NCBI GenBank assembly: GCA_002281775.1
Contig: NCGY01000002.1
Coordinates: 1 to 64,000 of the forward strand
DNA: 64,000 nucleotides
Source: Hydrogenophilales bacterium 16-64-46
GTDB lineage: Bacteria > Pseudomonadota > Gammaproteobacteria > Burkholderiales > Thiobacillaceae
Direction of reading: 5' to 3'
In this document: in pieces, positions 55,256 through 64,000 of the stretch
How the letters are laid out: every line of letters starts with the position of its first letter
Numbering within the stretch: the first letter of the stretch is position 1
Program-made: the position numbers and the translations under genes
Notes under the pieces: generated by a model
Told to the model about the DNA's origin: nothing
Databases searched by the model: none
The model's input: the letters and a program-made list of their open reading frames with translations, nothing else

Positions 55256-57322
55256 ATGCCCGACGCCCAGCCCCTGCTTGCTGCGCTTGGCTACGCCCTG
55301 GCCGCGCTGGCGTATACCGGCCTCACCGGACTGATCATCGCCGGCTGGAAAACCCGCCCCAATGGTCGTCTGCTCGGCGCATCCGCCGCGCTGACCGCGC
55401 TCTGGGCGGGGGCACTCCTGCTGCCCGGATCGCTGGCACTTTCCCCCGGCAGCGTGCTGGCACTTGAAGCAACTCGCAATGGTGCCTGGCTTGCCCTGCT
55501 GTTCCATATCCTGCACTTGCGCGGCGGCGGAATGCCTTTGCCCGGCCCGCTTAAAATACTCCGTGGCCTTGCCAGCTTCCTGGTTCTGACTCTTGTGCTG
55601 GGCGGTCTCCTGACCCCGGCGCTCTTGGCCAGTCTCGACTGGATCGCCCCGCTCGGACTGGTCATCCTTGCCGTTTCCGGGGTGGTGCTGGTCGAACAGA
55701 TCTACCGTGGCAGCCGTCGCGAAGACCGCTGGGCCATCAAGTTTCTCTGTCTCGGCCTGGGCGCACTCTTTCTCTACGATTTCTACCTCTATGCCCACGC
55801 GGCGCTGTTCCACGCCTTCGATGCCCACGTCTGGGCCGCGCGCGGCTACGCCGCCACCCTGGTCGCCCCCCTGATTGCCGTCTCAGCCGCGCGCAACCCC
55901 GAGTGGGCCGCGCCGGTCAGCCTGTCGCGCAGCATGGCCTTCCACACCGCCAGCCTGCTGGGCGCGGGCGTCTATCTGCTGCTGATGGCCGGGGCGGGCT
56001 ACTACCTCAAGCTCTTCGGCGGCGACTGGGGCGACGTGGTGCGCAACGTCTTCGTCTTCGCCGCCGCCCTACTGCTGATCCTGCTGATGGTCTCCGGCAC
56101 CCTGCGCGCCCGCCTGCGAGTGTTCATGTCCAAGCACTTTTTCAGCTATCGCTACGACTACCGCGAGGAATGGCTGAAATTCACCCGCACCCTGACCGAG
56201 GGCCAGTCCGGCGACCATCTGGGCGAACGCAGCATCGAGGCGCTCGCCCGCCTGATCGAAAGCCCGGGCGGCGCGCTCTGGATGCGTGAGAGCCCCACCC
56301 TCTTTCAGCGCGCAGCTCACTGGAACTGGGCCGATCTGCAGGGTAGCGAAGCTGCCGATTCGGCCTTTCTGACGTGGCTGGCCGACAAGCAATGGGTGGT
56401 CGATCTCGACGAAATACCAGCACGCCGCGACCTGTACGGCGAACTCGAAGCGCCCGCCTGGCTGCGCGGCAACCGCGACGCCTGGCTCATAGTGCCTCTG
56501 ATGCTGCACGACGAGCTCTTCGGCTTCGTGGTGCTGAAACACTCGCTAGCCCACGTCGCCTTCAACTGGGAGGTCAGCGACCTGCTCAAGGTCGCCGCAC
56601 GACAGGCCGCCGCCCACCTGGCCCAAATGCGGGCGTCAAACCAGCTCATCGTCGCGCGCCAGTTCGAATCCTTCAACCGCACCACCACGTTCATCATCCA
56701 CGACCTGAAAAACTTGATCGCCCAACTCTCCCTGCTGCTGGCGAACGCGGAAAAGCATCACGACAATCCCGAATTCCAGGCCGATATGCTGGAAACGGTG
56801 GAAAGCGCCGTCATCCGCATGAACAAGGTCCTGGCCCAATTGCGCCGCAGTGGCAGCGAAACCCTCGAATCCATCGCGCTCGCCGATATCCTGCGCGACG
56901 CCGTCGAGAGCAAGCGGGCATTCAAGCTGCGTCCCACGCTCGATCTGCCGCCCCCGTCTCTGCGCGTGCGCGCCGAGCGCGAACGGCTCACCCGTGCCAT
57001 CGGGCATCTCGTGCAGAATGCACTCGAAGCCACGCCGGCTGACGGCACGGTCAGCGTGAGCGCACGTGGCGACCGGGGGCAGGCATTGATCGAAATCAGC
57101 GACACTGGTAGCGGCATGGACGAGGAATTCATCCATACCCGTCTGTTCGCACCCTTCGACTCGACCAAAGGCGCGGGCATGGGGATCGGGGCCTACGAGT
57201 GCCGCGAAACCCTGCGCGCCCTGGGGGGCGGCATCGAAGTTGAAAGCCGGCCCGGGGCGGGCACGCGGTTCCGCCTGAGCCTGCCACTGGACACTAATGC
57301 ACGACAAGGAGTCATTGCATGA
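55256..57322 (+). CDS. prsK: PEP-CTERM system histidine kinase PrsK
   Basis: 688 residues. Eight or so membrane helices in the first 290 residues, a GAF-like domain (about 320-470) and a kinase core with an unusual H-box FIIHDLKNLIAQLSLLLANAEKH (His482), N-box IGHLVQNALEATP and G-boxes DTGSGMDEEF and GAGMGIGAYECRE. This is the PrsK pattern (TIGR02916). It phosphorylates PrsR, encoded immediately downstream with a 4-bp overlap. Confidence 0.93.
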   Translation: MPDAQPLLAALGYALAALAYTGLTGLIIAGWKTRPNGRLLGASAALTALWAGALLLPGSLALSPGSVLALEATRNGAWLALLFHILHLRGGGMPLPGPLKILRGLASFLVLTLVLGGLLTPALLASLDWIAPLGLVILAVSGVVLVEQIYRGSRREDRWAIKFLCLGLGALFLYDFYLYAHAALFHAFDAHVWAARGYAATLVAPLIAVSAARNPEWAAPVSLSRSMAFHTASLLGAGVYLLLMAGAGYYLKLFGGDWGDVVRNVFVFAAALLLILLMVSGTLRARLRVFMSKHFFSYRYDYREEWLKFTRTLTEGQSGDHLGERSIEALARLIESPGGALWMRESPTLFQRAAHWNWADLQGSEAADSAFLTWLADKQWVVDLDEIPARRDLYGELEAPAWLRGNRDAWLIVPLMLHDELFGFVVLKHSLAHVAFNWEVSDLLKVAARQAAAHLAQMRASNQLIVARQFESFNRTTTFIIHDLKNLIAQLSLLLANAEKHHDNPEFQADMLETVESAVIRMNKVLAQLRRSGSETLESIALADILRDAVESKRAFKLRPTLDLPPPSLRVRAERERLTRAIGHLVQNALEATPADGTVSVSARGDRGQALIEISDTGSGMDEEFIHTRLFAPFDSTKGAGMGIGAYECRETLRALGGGIEVESRPGAGTRFRLSLPLDTNARQGVIA

Positions 57323-58671
57323 GCGATGCCAAACGCAAAATCCTGCTGGTCGAAGACGATCCGGGACTCCAAAAGCAGCTGAAATGGAGTCTGGCCGACT
57401 ATGAACTCGTCGTCGCAGCCGACCGCGACGGGGCCATCGCGCAACTGCGCCGCCACGAGCCCCCCGTGGTCCTGCTCGACCTGGGCCTGCCGCCCGACCC
57501 CGACGGGGCCACCGAGGGCCTTGCCACCTTGCAGCAGATACTCTCGCTCGCGCCCGCCACCAAGGTGATCGTCGTCACCGGCAACCTCGACCGGGCCAAC
57601 GCCGTGCAAGCCATCCGTCTGGGCGCCTACGATTTCTTCCAGAAGCCTTTCGACCCCGACGTGCTCAGCCTGATGATCGCGCGCGCCCAGCATGTGCATG
57701 CCCTCGAACTGGAAAACCGCCAGCTCGCCGCTCAGCAAGGGGCATCGCCGCTCTCTGGCCTCATCACCGCCAGCGACGCCATGCTGAAGGTGTGCCGCAC
57801 GATCGAAAAGGTCGCGCCCGCCAACGCCACCGTGCTGCTGTTGGGCGAATCGGGCACCGGCAAGGAAGTTCTTGCGCGCGGCGTGCACGAACTGTCGCCA
57901 CGCGCCGGCAAGCGTTTCGTCGCCATCAACTGCGCGGCGATTCCCGACACCCTGCTGGAATCCGAGCTATTCGGCTACGAAAAGGGTGCATTCACCGGGG
58001 CCGCCAAGCAGACCATCGGCCGCATCGAATACGCCAACGACGGCACGCTCTTCCTCGATGAAATCGGCGACCTGCCGATGCCGCTCCAGGCCAAACTCCT
58101 GCGCTTCCTGCAGGAACGCGTCATCGAGCGACTGGGCGGGCGCGGCGAAATCCCGGTCGACGTGCGGGTCGTCTGCGCCACCCACCGCGACCTTGCCGGC
58201 ATGATCCGGGAAGGCAGTTTCCGCGAAGACCTGTACTACCGGCTGTCCGAGATCAGCGTGAATATCCCGCCCCTGCGCGAGCGGCCGGGCGACGCCGTAC
58301 TGCTGGCCCAGGCCTTCCTCGAACGCAATGCCCGGGAGCTCGGCCGCAGTCTCAAGGGGTTCACCGCCGACGCACTTGCCGCGCTGGAGACGCACAGCTG
58401 GCCCGGCAACGTGCGTGAAATGGAAAACCTCATCAAGCGCGCCACCATCATGGCCGACGGCACCCAGATCACCGCCGCCGACCTTGGCCTCGACGCCGGC
58501 GACGGCGAACCCCGGCCCTTCAACCTGCGGCAGGCTCGGGAAAACGCCGAACGTCTCGCCATCAGCCGGGCGCTGGCGCATGCCGACGGCAGCATCGCCC
58601 AGGCCGCGGAACTGCTCGGCGTTACCCGGCCGACGCTGTACGATCTGATGGCGAAGATCGGGATGAAATAA
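57319..58671 (+). CDS. prsR: PEP-CTERM-box response regulator PrsR (sigma-54 activator)
   Basis: 450 residues. Receiver domain with phospho-acceptor Asp54 (VVLLDLGLPPDPDG), AAA+ domain with Walker A GESGTGKE (176-183), the sigma-54-contacting GAFTGA (223-228), Walker B GTLFLDEIGDLP and a Fis-type HTH at the end (QAAELLGVTRPTLYDLMAKIG). TIGR02915-type. It would activate RpoN-dependent promoters of PEP-CTERM and EPS genes; the element pair at 11557-11662 is a candidate target. Confidence 0.95.
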   Translation: MSDAKRKILLVEDDPGLQKQLKWSLADYELVVAADRDGAIAQLRRHEPPVVLLDLGLPPDPDGATEGLATLQQILSLAPATKVIVVTGNLDRANAVQAIRLGAYDFFQKPFDPDVLSLMIARAQHVHALELENRQLAAQQGASPLSGLITASDAMLKVCRTIEKVAPANATVLLLGESGTGKEVLARGVHELSPRAGKRFVAINCAAIPDTLLESELFGYEKGAFTGAAKQTIGRIEYANDGTLFLDEIGDLPMPLQAKLLRFLQERVIERLGGRGEIPVDVRVVCATHRDLAGMIREGSFREDLYYRLSEISVNIPPLRERPGDAVLLAQAFLERNARELGRSLKGFTADALAALETHSWPGNVREMENLIKRATIMADGTQITAADLGLDAGDGEPRPFNLRQARENAERLAISRALAHADGSIAQAAELLGVTRPTLYDLMAKIGMK

Positions 58672-58702
58672 TTCAGCTGAACGCCGACAGATCCGAGAAT
58701 CC

Positions 58703-61468
58703 ATGGCTGCCTTGAAAACTGCCCGCGCCCTGCCTGCCGTCGTGCTCATGGTTGCCTGTCTGGCAGGGTGCAGCGATCGTGACAACAGCGCGACGCTGGT
58801 AAAAAAAGCACACCATCACCTCGCTCAAGGCAACCCTCAAGCAGCCCTCATCGAGCTCAAGAACGCCGTCCAGAAAGACCCGGAGAACCCCGATGCCCGA
58901 TTCGCGCTAGGCCAAATCCAGCTCACTCTCGGCGAGTTTGCCAGCGCCGAGAAAGAATTGCGTCACGCTAAAGCGGCGGGCTATGACACGGGCCAGGTCA
59001 ACGCCTTGCTCGCCCAGGCACTACTCGGGCAAGGCGAATACGATCGCCTGCTGAAAGACCTCCCGGCACCGGGACAAGCCACCGCCGATGTACCCGTCCT
59101 CGTCGCGCGTGCCAGGGCGCAAGTCGCCACTGCTGCCTTTCCTGACGCTCAGGCAACCCTCGCGCGCGCGCTGGAAATCGCGCCCAGCGATCCTGAGGCC
59201 TTGCTCGCGCTGGCCCATCTGGCCCTGGCCGAACGCAATCTGCCGCGTGCGATCGAGACAACCGATCAACTCTTGCGTCTCGCCCCCCGACATCGCGACG
59301 CCTGGGCCTTCAAGGCGCAAACCCTGCTGATGCAGAACAGGCCCGACGAAGCCATTTATGCCTATCGTCAGGCTCTCGATATCGACCCTGCCTACCATGC
59401 CACCCGCATCTCGCTCGCCAGCCTGGCAATCGAGCACAAACAATTCGATGCAGCACGGGCGGAAATCAGCGCCGTACTCAAAACCAGCCCGAATAATCTC
59501 AGGGCTCGCTACACCCGGGCACGCATTGCCTTTGAGGAAGGAAAATACCTAGCTGCACGGGAAGATCTCACCGCCGTACTGCACACCGCTCCCGATTTTC
59601 CTCCAGGCAATCTGTTGGCCGGCTCGACCGATTTTGCCCTAGGCAAACTGCATAGCGCGGAATCACACCTGAAAAAAGCCTTGCTGGCCGCCCCCCATGA
59701 TCCGCGAGCGCTGCGCATGCTTGCCACCGTACACCTGCAACAGGGGCGTTACGCAGAAGCCCGGCGCAGTCTGGGCGCGATACGCGCACATCAACATGAC
59801 GCCAGCTACCATCTGATCGCAGGGGAACTGGCGCTTCGCTTGAGGCAATACGATCAGGCCGCCCAGCACTACGAGGAAGCCGCACGGCTGAAGCCCGGCA
59901 ATGCGGTCACCCTGACCGGACTCGGCTTGGCGCGTCTGGGCATGGCAGACCCGCGCGCGCAGTCCGACCTCGAATCAGCGGCTGCCCTGCCTGGCGGTGG
60001 ACGCGCTGCAGCAATGCTCGTACTCGATCAGCTTCACAGCAAGCGTTTCGAACAGGCACTCGCAAGCATTGCGGAACTTGAAAAACGCCAGGGCGACAGT
60101 CCGCTTGTCTGGAATTACCGGGGTGTCGCATTCCTGGGGATGAAAAACACTGCACGGGCACGGGACAGCTTCAACGAGGCACTGAAGCGCGATCCTACCT
60201 TTTATCCCGCCGCTGCCAATCTTGCCCAACTCGACCTGAGGGACAAGCATCCTGCTGCCGCCCGCAGGCACTTCGAGGATCTCCTCAAATCCGACCCCCG
60301 CCATCTCAACGCCATGCTCGCGCTGGCCAGCCTGGCAAGCAATCAGGTTGCCGCGACACACTGGCTACAAAAAGCTGCCGAGGCTCACCCCTCTGCCGTG
60401 GAACCCCGCATCAGCATGGCCCGACTCCTGCTCGCAAACCAACAGCCCAGCCAGGCGCTGAGCCAGGTACGTGGTGCCATTGCGATTGCGCCTTACAACC
60501 CCACAGCCCTCGATCTCCTCGGCCGCATACAATTATCTTTGGGCGATCACGCCAACGCTATCGGTACGCTGCGCAAGCTGGCCGAAGTCTCCCCCACCCC
60601 CGCCATCGTCCGCACTCAACTGGCCCGTGTGCAACTTGCAGCCGGACAACCCGCCGAGGCGCGTCGTAGTCTCGCAGACGTCCTGAAATCCGCTCCCGAA
60701 TCGCTTGATGCGCTGGTGCTAGTGACCCGGATCGACATTCAGGAAGCCCGTTTTGACGAGGCGCGCAAGCATGTTATCCGGATTCAAACGGCCCACCCCC
60801 GATCAGCTGAAGGTTTTCAGCTTCAGGGCGAACTTGCACTCGCACGCAAACAACCTGCAGAAGCCCTGGCGGCATACGAGCAAGCTCAGGCTGTCGCCCC
60901 CAGTACAAAAATACTCATCCGGCAACACAGTGCCCTCATCCAGCTTGGCCGCCGCAGCGAATCCGAGGCCAGACTCTCAGCCTGGCTGCAAAACCGGCCC
61001 GACGATATCCTCAGTCGTAAAACGCTCGCCGCGAGTTTGCTGCACAGCCGCCAGTTCCGATCTGCCGCCGCGCAATACCGCGAGATCGACCGGCGTACAC
61101 CCAATAATCCGGAGGTTCTGAACAACCTTGCCTGGGCCTTGCATGCAGCCGGCGATACCCGCGCACTCGCCTTCGCCGAACAGGCGCACAAGGCCCGGCC
61201 TGACGATGCCTCGATCATGGACACGCTGGGCTGGATACTCATCAACCGCAATCAAACCGGGCGCGGGCTCAAAATCCTGCAACAGGCCCAGGCAATCGCG
61301 CCGGATTCGCCCGATATACAGTGGCATCTTGCCTCCGCCCTCGCGGAGACAGGCGACCTTACGCGCGCACGCGGCGAACTGCGCCGCCTGCTCGACAGCG
61401 AAGCCGAGTTTTCCCAGCGGGAGGCCGCCCGCGCATTACTGATAACCCTTGAAACCGGCTCACCCTGA
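58703..61468 (+). CDS. prsT: PEP-CTERM system TPR-repeat lipoprotein PrsT (copy 1)
   Basis: 921 residues. Signal peptide with lipobox LAGC (Cys23). The rest is nearly all tetratricopeptide repeats: about 20 copies of the A-x-x-x-L-G....A...Y pattern, for example LVKKAHHHLAQGNPQAALIE and PLVWNYRGVAFLGMKNTARA. TIGR02917-type. PrsT proteins belong to the PEP-CTERM/EPS regulatory locus and are thought to act in surface export or polysaccharide assembly. 31 bp after prsR. Confidence 0.93.
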   Translation: MAALKTARALPAVVLMVACLAGCSDRDNSATLVKKAHHHLAQGNPQAALIELKNAVQKDPENPDARFALGQIQLTLGEFASAEKELRHAKAAGYDTGQVNALLAQALLGQGEYDRLLKDLPAPGQATADVPVLVARARAQVATAAFPDAQATLARALEIAPSDPEALLALAHLALAERNLPRAIETTDQLLRLAPRHRDAWAFKAQTLLMQNRPDEAIYAYRQALDIDPAYHATRISLASLAIEHKQFDAARAEISAVLKTSPNNLRARYTRARIAFEEGKYLAAREDLTAVLHTAPDFPPGNLLAGSTDFALGKLHSAESHLKKALLAAPHDPRALRMLATVHLQQGRYAEARRSLGAIRAHQHDASYHLIAGELALRLRQYDQAAQHYEEAARLKPGNAVTLTGLGLARLGMADPRAQSDLESAAALPGGGRAAAMLVLDQLHSKRFEQALASIAELEKRQGDSPLVWNYRGVAFLGMKNTARARDSFNEALKRDPTFYPAAANLAQLDLRDKHPAAARRHFEDLLKSDPRHLNAMLALASLASNQVAATHWLQKAAEAHPSAVEPRISMARLLLANQQPSQALSQVRGAIAIAPYNPTALDLLGRIQLSLGDHANAIGTLRKLAEVSPTPAIVRTQLARVQLAAGQPAEARRSLADVLKSAPESLDALVLVTRIDIQEARFDEARKHVIRIQTAHPRSAEGFQLQGELALARKQPAEALAAYEQAQAVAPSTKILIRQHSALIQLGRRSESEARLSAWLQNRPDDILSRKTLAASLLHSRQFRSAAAQYREIDRRTPNNPEVLNNLAWALHAAGDTRALAFAEQAHKARPDDASIMDTLGWILINRNQTGRGLKILQQAQAIAPDSPDIQWHLASALAETGDLTRARGELRRLLDSEAEFSQREAARALLITLETGSP

Positions 61469-61498
61469 GCCCCCCTGACCCTGGCTGGAGTTGTACGC

Positions 61499-64000
61499 AT
61501 GACGAGATCCACCCTTACCGCCCGTGCAGTCGCATTCGCCCTCGTTGCCGCCATCGTTCTGCCCGGCTGCAACAGCTCTGCCAACCTCACCGAGCAGGAG
61601 CACATCCAGCGCGCCAAGGATTTCGAAGATGGTGGCAATCTCCGGGGCAGCGTGGTCGAACTCAAGAACGCTGTTCAGAAAAATCCGGACAGCGCCCAGG
61701 CGCGTTTTCTTCTGGGACAGGTATATCTGAAGCTCAAACTCGGTGCCGAGGCTGAAAAGGAACTCTCCCGCGCCGTTCAACTGGGGGTCAGCCGGGACAA
61801 CGCGATGCCCTTCCTCGCCGAATCCTTGCTGTTGATGTCCGAGCACCAGCGCCTGCTCGACGAAATCCAACCGGACAACCAGGCCTCGCCAGCACGCCAG
61901 GCGCTGATCCTCCAACTGCGGGCCGACGCCCTCTATGGCTTGGGACGCTACACAGAGGCCTGCGAGCAGTACCCACTTGCGCTCGCCCTTGACAAAACCC
62001 GCCCCGCCACCTATTGGGGACTTGCCCAATGCGCCACGATCAAGCGCGATCCGGCGGCCGCCAGTCGCTGGCTAGAACAGGCACGCGCGTTACCCGACAA
62101 GCAGGCAACCACCTGGATACGCACTGGCGACCTTGAACAATTCAAGGGGAACCAGGATCAAGCGATAGCCGCCTACTCCCGTGCACTCAAAATCGATCCG
62201 ATCAATATTGAAGCCCTGCACGACCGCGCATTGCAATACCTTGCGCGCGGCAAAGTCGACGCCGCACGGGCCGACGCCGAAGCCCTGCGAAAAATCGCCC
62301 CCACTTCGGTGGCCTCCGCCTATGTCGACGCCGTGCTTCAATTCCAGGACAACAAACCTGCGGAGGCGCGTGAAACCCTCCAGCGCCTACTCAAAATCGC
62401 ACCAGACTACCGGCCGGCGATCCAGTTGAGTGGTTCGGTGGAGGCAGCGCTCGGCAACCTGCAAACCGCCGAAGTGAATTTCGCGCGGGTTGCACGCGCC
62501 GAACCCTGGAACCTCCATGCCCGGCGCATGCTCGCCCGGACTCTGCTGGGCCAGGGTCGCGCCGAAGATGCCCAACGCTCGCTCGAAGGGCTCAAATTCG
62601 AGAACCTCCGCGACCCGGAAATATTCAGCGTTGCGGGTGACGTTGCCTTTGCCCGGCGTGAATTCGCCCAGGCCGCCGCTTACTTCGAACGCGCCGTCGA
62701 ACTCGCGCCGAATAATCCAGCCATGCTCGCCGACCTGGGTATCGCCCGCATGGCTTTGGGCAAGAGCGAAGGAGTCATCGATCTCGAAGCCGCAGCCGCG
62801 ATGGATCGCAAAAGTGATCGCATCGACAACCTGCTCATCCTCAACCAGTTACGGCAGAAAAAATACAACGACGCCCTCGCCAGCATCGCCGAACTGGAGA
62901 AAAAGAACGCCAATAATCCGCTTGCCTGGCATTTTCGCGGGATCGCGCAGCTCGGCCTGAAACAACTTCCCGCAGCCCGCCTGAGCTTTGAAAAGGCACT
63001 CTCACTGGACGCCGGATTTTTTCCCGCCGCCAGCAGTCTGGCCACTCTGGATATCGAACAAGGCAAACCGGACGCCGCCCGCCAGCGTTTTCTCGCCCTG
63101 CTCGCCAAGAAAAAGGATCATGTGCAGTCGATGCTGGCCCTGGCCGAACTTGCCGACCGTGCCGGGCGACTCGACGAACAGGCCGACTGGCTGAACAAAG
63201 CTATGCAAGCCAATCCCAAGAACCTCGCACCCGCCGCACAACTCGTACGTATCCATCTATCCAGGAAACAGCCTCGCGCTGCCCTGGAAGTCGCCGAAGC
63301 GACACTCAGAGCCAACCCCGATGCCGAACAGGCCTTCGCGCTACTCGGAGCCACCCAGTTGAGCACGGGCGACCACCGTGCTGCTGTGGGCACATTCAAC
63401 CAGCTGGTCGCCAAGGCACCAAAATCCGCGTCTGCTCAGGTGCAGCTCGCGCTCGCGCTGATCGCCGAGAAACAATCGGCCTCCGCACGCGACGCATTGA
63501 AAAAAGCCCTGCTCCTCCAGCCCGGCCATCTCGGCGCACTTGATGCCCTGCTGAAGCTCGAAATGGCAGATAAACGCGTCGATGACGCCCTCGGCGTCGC
63601 CCGCCAGATGCAGACCCTTCACCCCCGGCAGGCGCTGGGTTTCCAGCGTGAAGGCGACATCGAATTGAGCCGCCGTGACTATGCTGCGGCCACGCGCGCC
63701 TATCAGTCTGCCCTCGACCGGGGGGCGGGTGGGGCCGGTGCCATCCGGCTTCACCGCGCACAGATGCTGGGCGGCCAGCCCGCTGCTGCCGACGAACGCC
63801 TGGCCAGCTGGTTGAGCAATCACCCGGACGACGCCACCGCGCGAACCTATTTTGCCGAACGGCAGGTGAGCGCCGGCCGCACGCGCGACGCCATCACGCT
63901 CTACGAAACCGTCATACGACTTGCCCCAGACAACGCAATCGCCCGCAACAACCTCGCCGGCCTCTACCAGAAAACCGGCGACCCGCGCGCACTGGCCACT
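61499..64000 (+). CDS. prsT: PEP-CTERM TPR-repeat lipoprotein PrsT paralogue (copy 2, partial)
   Basis: 834 residues in the window with the frame open at the right edge. ATG at 61499 behind GGAG. Lipobox LPGC (Cys24). The first repeats (EQEHIQRAKDFEDGGNLRGS, then VVELKNAVQKNPDSAQARF) align closely with those of copy 1 (IELKNAVQKDPENPDARFAL), so it arose by tandem duplication, now well diverged. The gap between copies is 30 bp. Same family and presumed location (lipid-anchored). Confidence 0.93.
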   Translation, partial: MTRSTLTARAVAFALVAAIVLPGCNSSANLTEQEHIQRAKDFEDGGNLRGSVVELKNAVQKNPDSAQARFLLGQVYLKLKLGAEAEKELSRAVQLGVSRDNAMPFLAESLLLMSEHQRLLDEIQPDNQASPARQALILQLRADALYGLGRYTEACEQYPLALALDKTRPATYWGLAQCATIKRDPAAASRWLEQARALPDKQATTWIRTGDLEQFKGNQDQAIAAYSRALKIDPINIEALHDRALQYLARGKVDAARADAEALRKIAPTSVASAYVDAVLQFQDNKPAEARETLQRLLKIAPDYRPAIQLSGSVEAALGNLQTAEVNFARVARAEPWNLHARRMLARTLLGQGRAEDAQRSLEGLKFENLRDPEIFSVAGDVAFARREFAQAAAYFERAVELAPNNPAMLADLGIARMALGKSEGVIDLEAAAAMDRKSDRIDNLLILNQLRQKKYNDALASIAELEKKNANNPLAWHFRGIAQLGLKQLPAARLSFEKALSLDAGFFPAASSLATLDIEQGKPDAARQRFLALLAKKKDHVQSMLALAELADRAGRLDEQADWLNKAMQANPKNLAPAAQLVRIHLSRKQPRAALEVAEATLRANPDAEQAFALLGATQLSTGDHRAAVGTFNQLVAKAPKSASAQVQLALALIAEKQSASARDALKKALLLQPGHLGALDALLKLEMADKRVDDALGVARQMQTLHPRQALGFQREGDIELSRRDYAAATRAYQSALDRGAGGAGAIRLHRAQMLGGQPAAADERLASWLSNHPDDATARTYFAERQVSAGRTRDAITLYETVIRLAPDNAIARNNLAGLYQKTGDPRALAT

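Overview
The window is a high-GC, gene-dense, non-phage chromosomal segment. It looks like a betaproteobacterium of the Nitrosomonadales/Thiobacillus-Sulfuricella type. This placement is an inference from gene content. The pointers are an S-adenosylhomocysteine riboswitch in front of ahcY, a DUF3683-type giant FAD/Fe-S oxidoreductase, the ubiE-ubiJ-ubiB block, pilMNOPQ divergent from a class A penicillin-binding protein, and a complete PEP-CTERM/exopolysaccharide regulatory locus (EpsB-type transferase, PrsK, PrsR, two PrsT). No rRNA, tRNA, CRISPR array or intact insertion sequence was seen.

Layout. 1-1.5 kb: an accessory, decaying edge with the 5' end of an RTX/lipase-like gene, a membrane protein, and a scar containing remnants of a REP-associated tyrosine transposase and of RTX repeats. 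1.6-9.7 kb: mgtE-msbA-ttcA, an aminotransferase, and the methionine-cycle operon ahcY-(membrane protein)-metF under an SAH riboswitch. 9.8-12 kb: an accessory patch with a vapBC module and its palindromic operator, a PEP-CTERM protein gene with a sigma-54 promoter and a likely PrsR enhancer site, three 35-bp tandem hairpin repeats and a 47-aa basic protein. 12-19.5 kb: a Ca/Na exchanger, metK with a structured leader, two lipid A acyltransferase genes, a GNAT, a CoA-binding protein, and dapF-DUF484-xerC. 19.6-26.9 kb: a PAS-GGDEF-EAL protein, PPK2, a possible toxin-antitoxin pair, and a three-gene membrane-lipid cluster whose CDP-alcohol phosphotransferase has two Asp-to-Asn changes. 27-32.4 kb: the giant oxidoreductase, a second PEP-CTERM protein and a HIT protein. 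32.4-38.9 kb: phoR-phoB with a three-repeat Pho box, ubiE-ubiJ-ubiB and a sodium:solute symporter. 38.9-45 kb: an ATP-sulfurylase-like/APS kinase fusion, a DHH phosphoesterase and a VanZ-heparinase II/III fusion. 45-53.8 kb: aroK, pilQPONM, the divergent mrcA and a nucleotidyltransferase-like gene. 53.8-64 kb: the PEP-CTERM/EPS regulatory block, running off the right edge.

How the parts connect. The PrsK/PrsR pair at the right end probably controls the PEP-CTERM gene at 10.7-11.5 kb: that gene has a GG-N10-GC sigma-54 element and, 73 bp further upstream, a 17-bp dyad suited to an NtrC-type activator. The second PEP-CTERM gene (30.8 kb) lacks both, so the two surface proteins are likely regulated differently. 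The 38.9-45 kb block combines PAPS-making capacity, a possible nucleotide phosphatase and a membrane-anchored polysaccharide lyase, which makes a sulfated-glycan role plausible but unproven. Its ATP-sulfurylase domain has lost several catalytic residues. ahcY, metF and metK scattered over 7-14 kb make up much of the methyl cycle, two of them behind structured RNA leaders.
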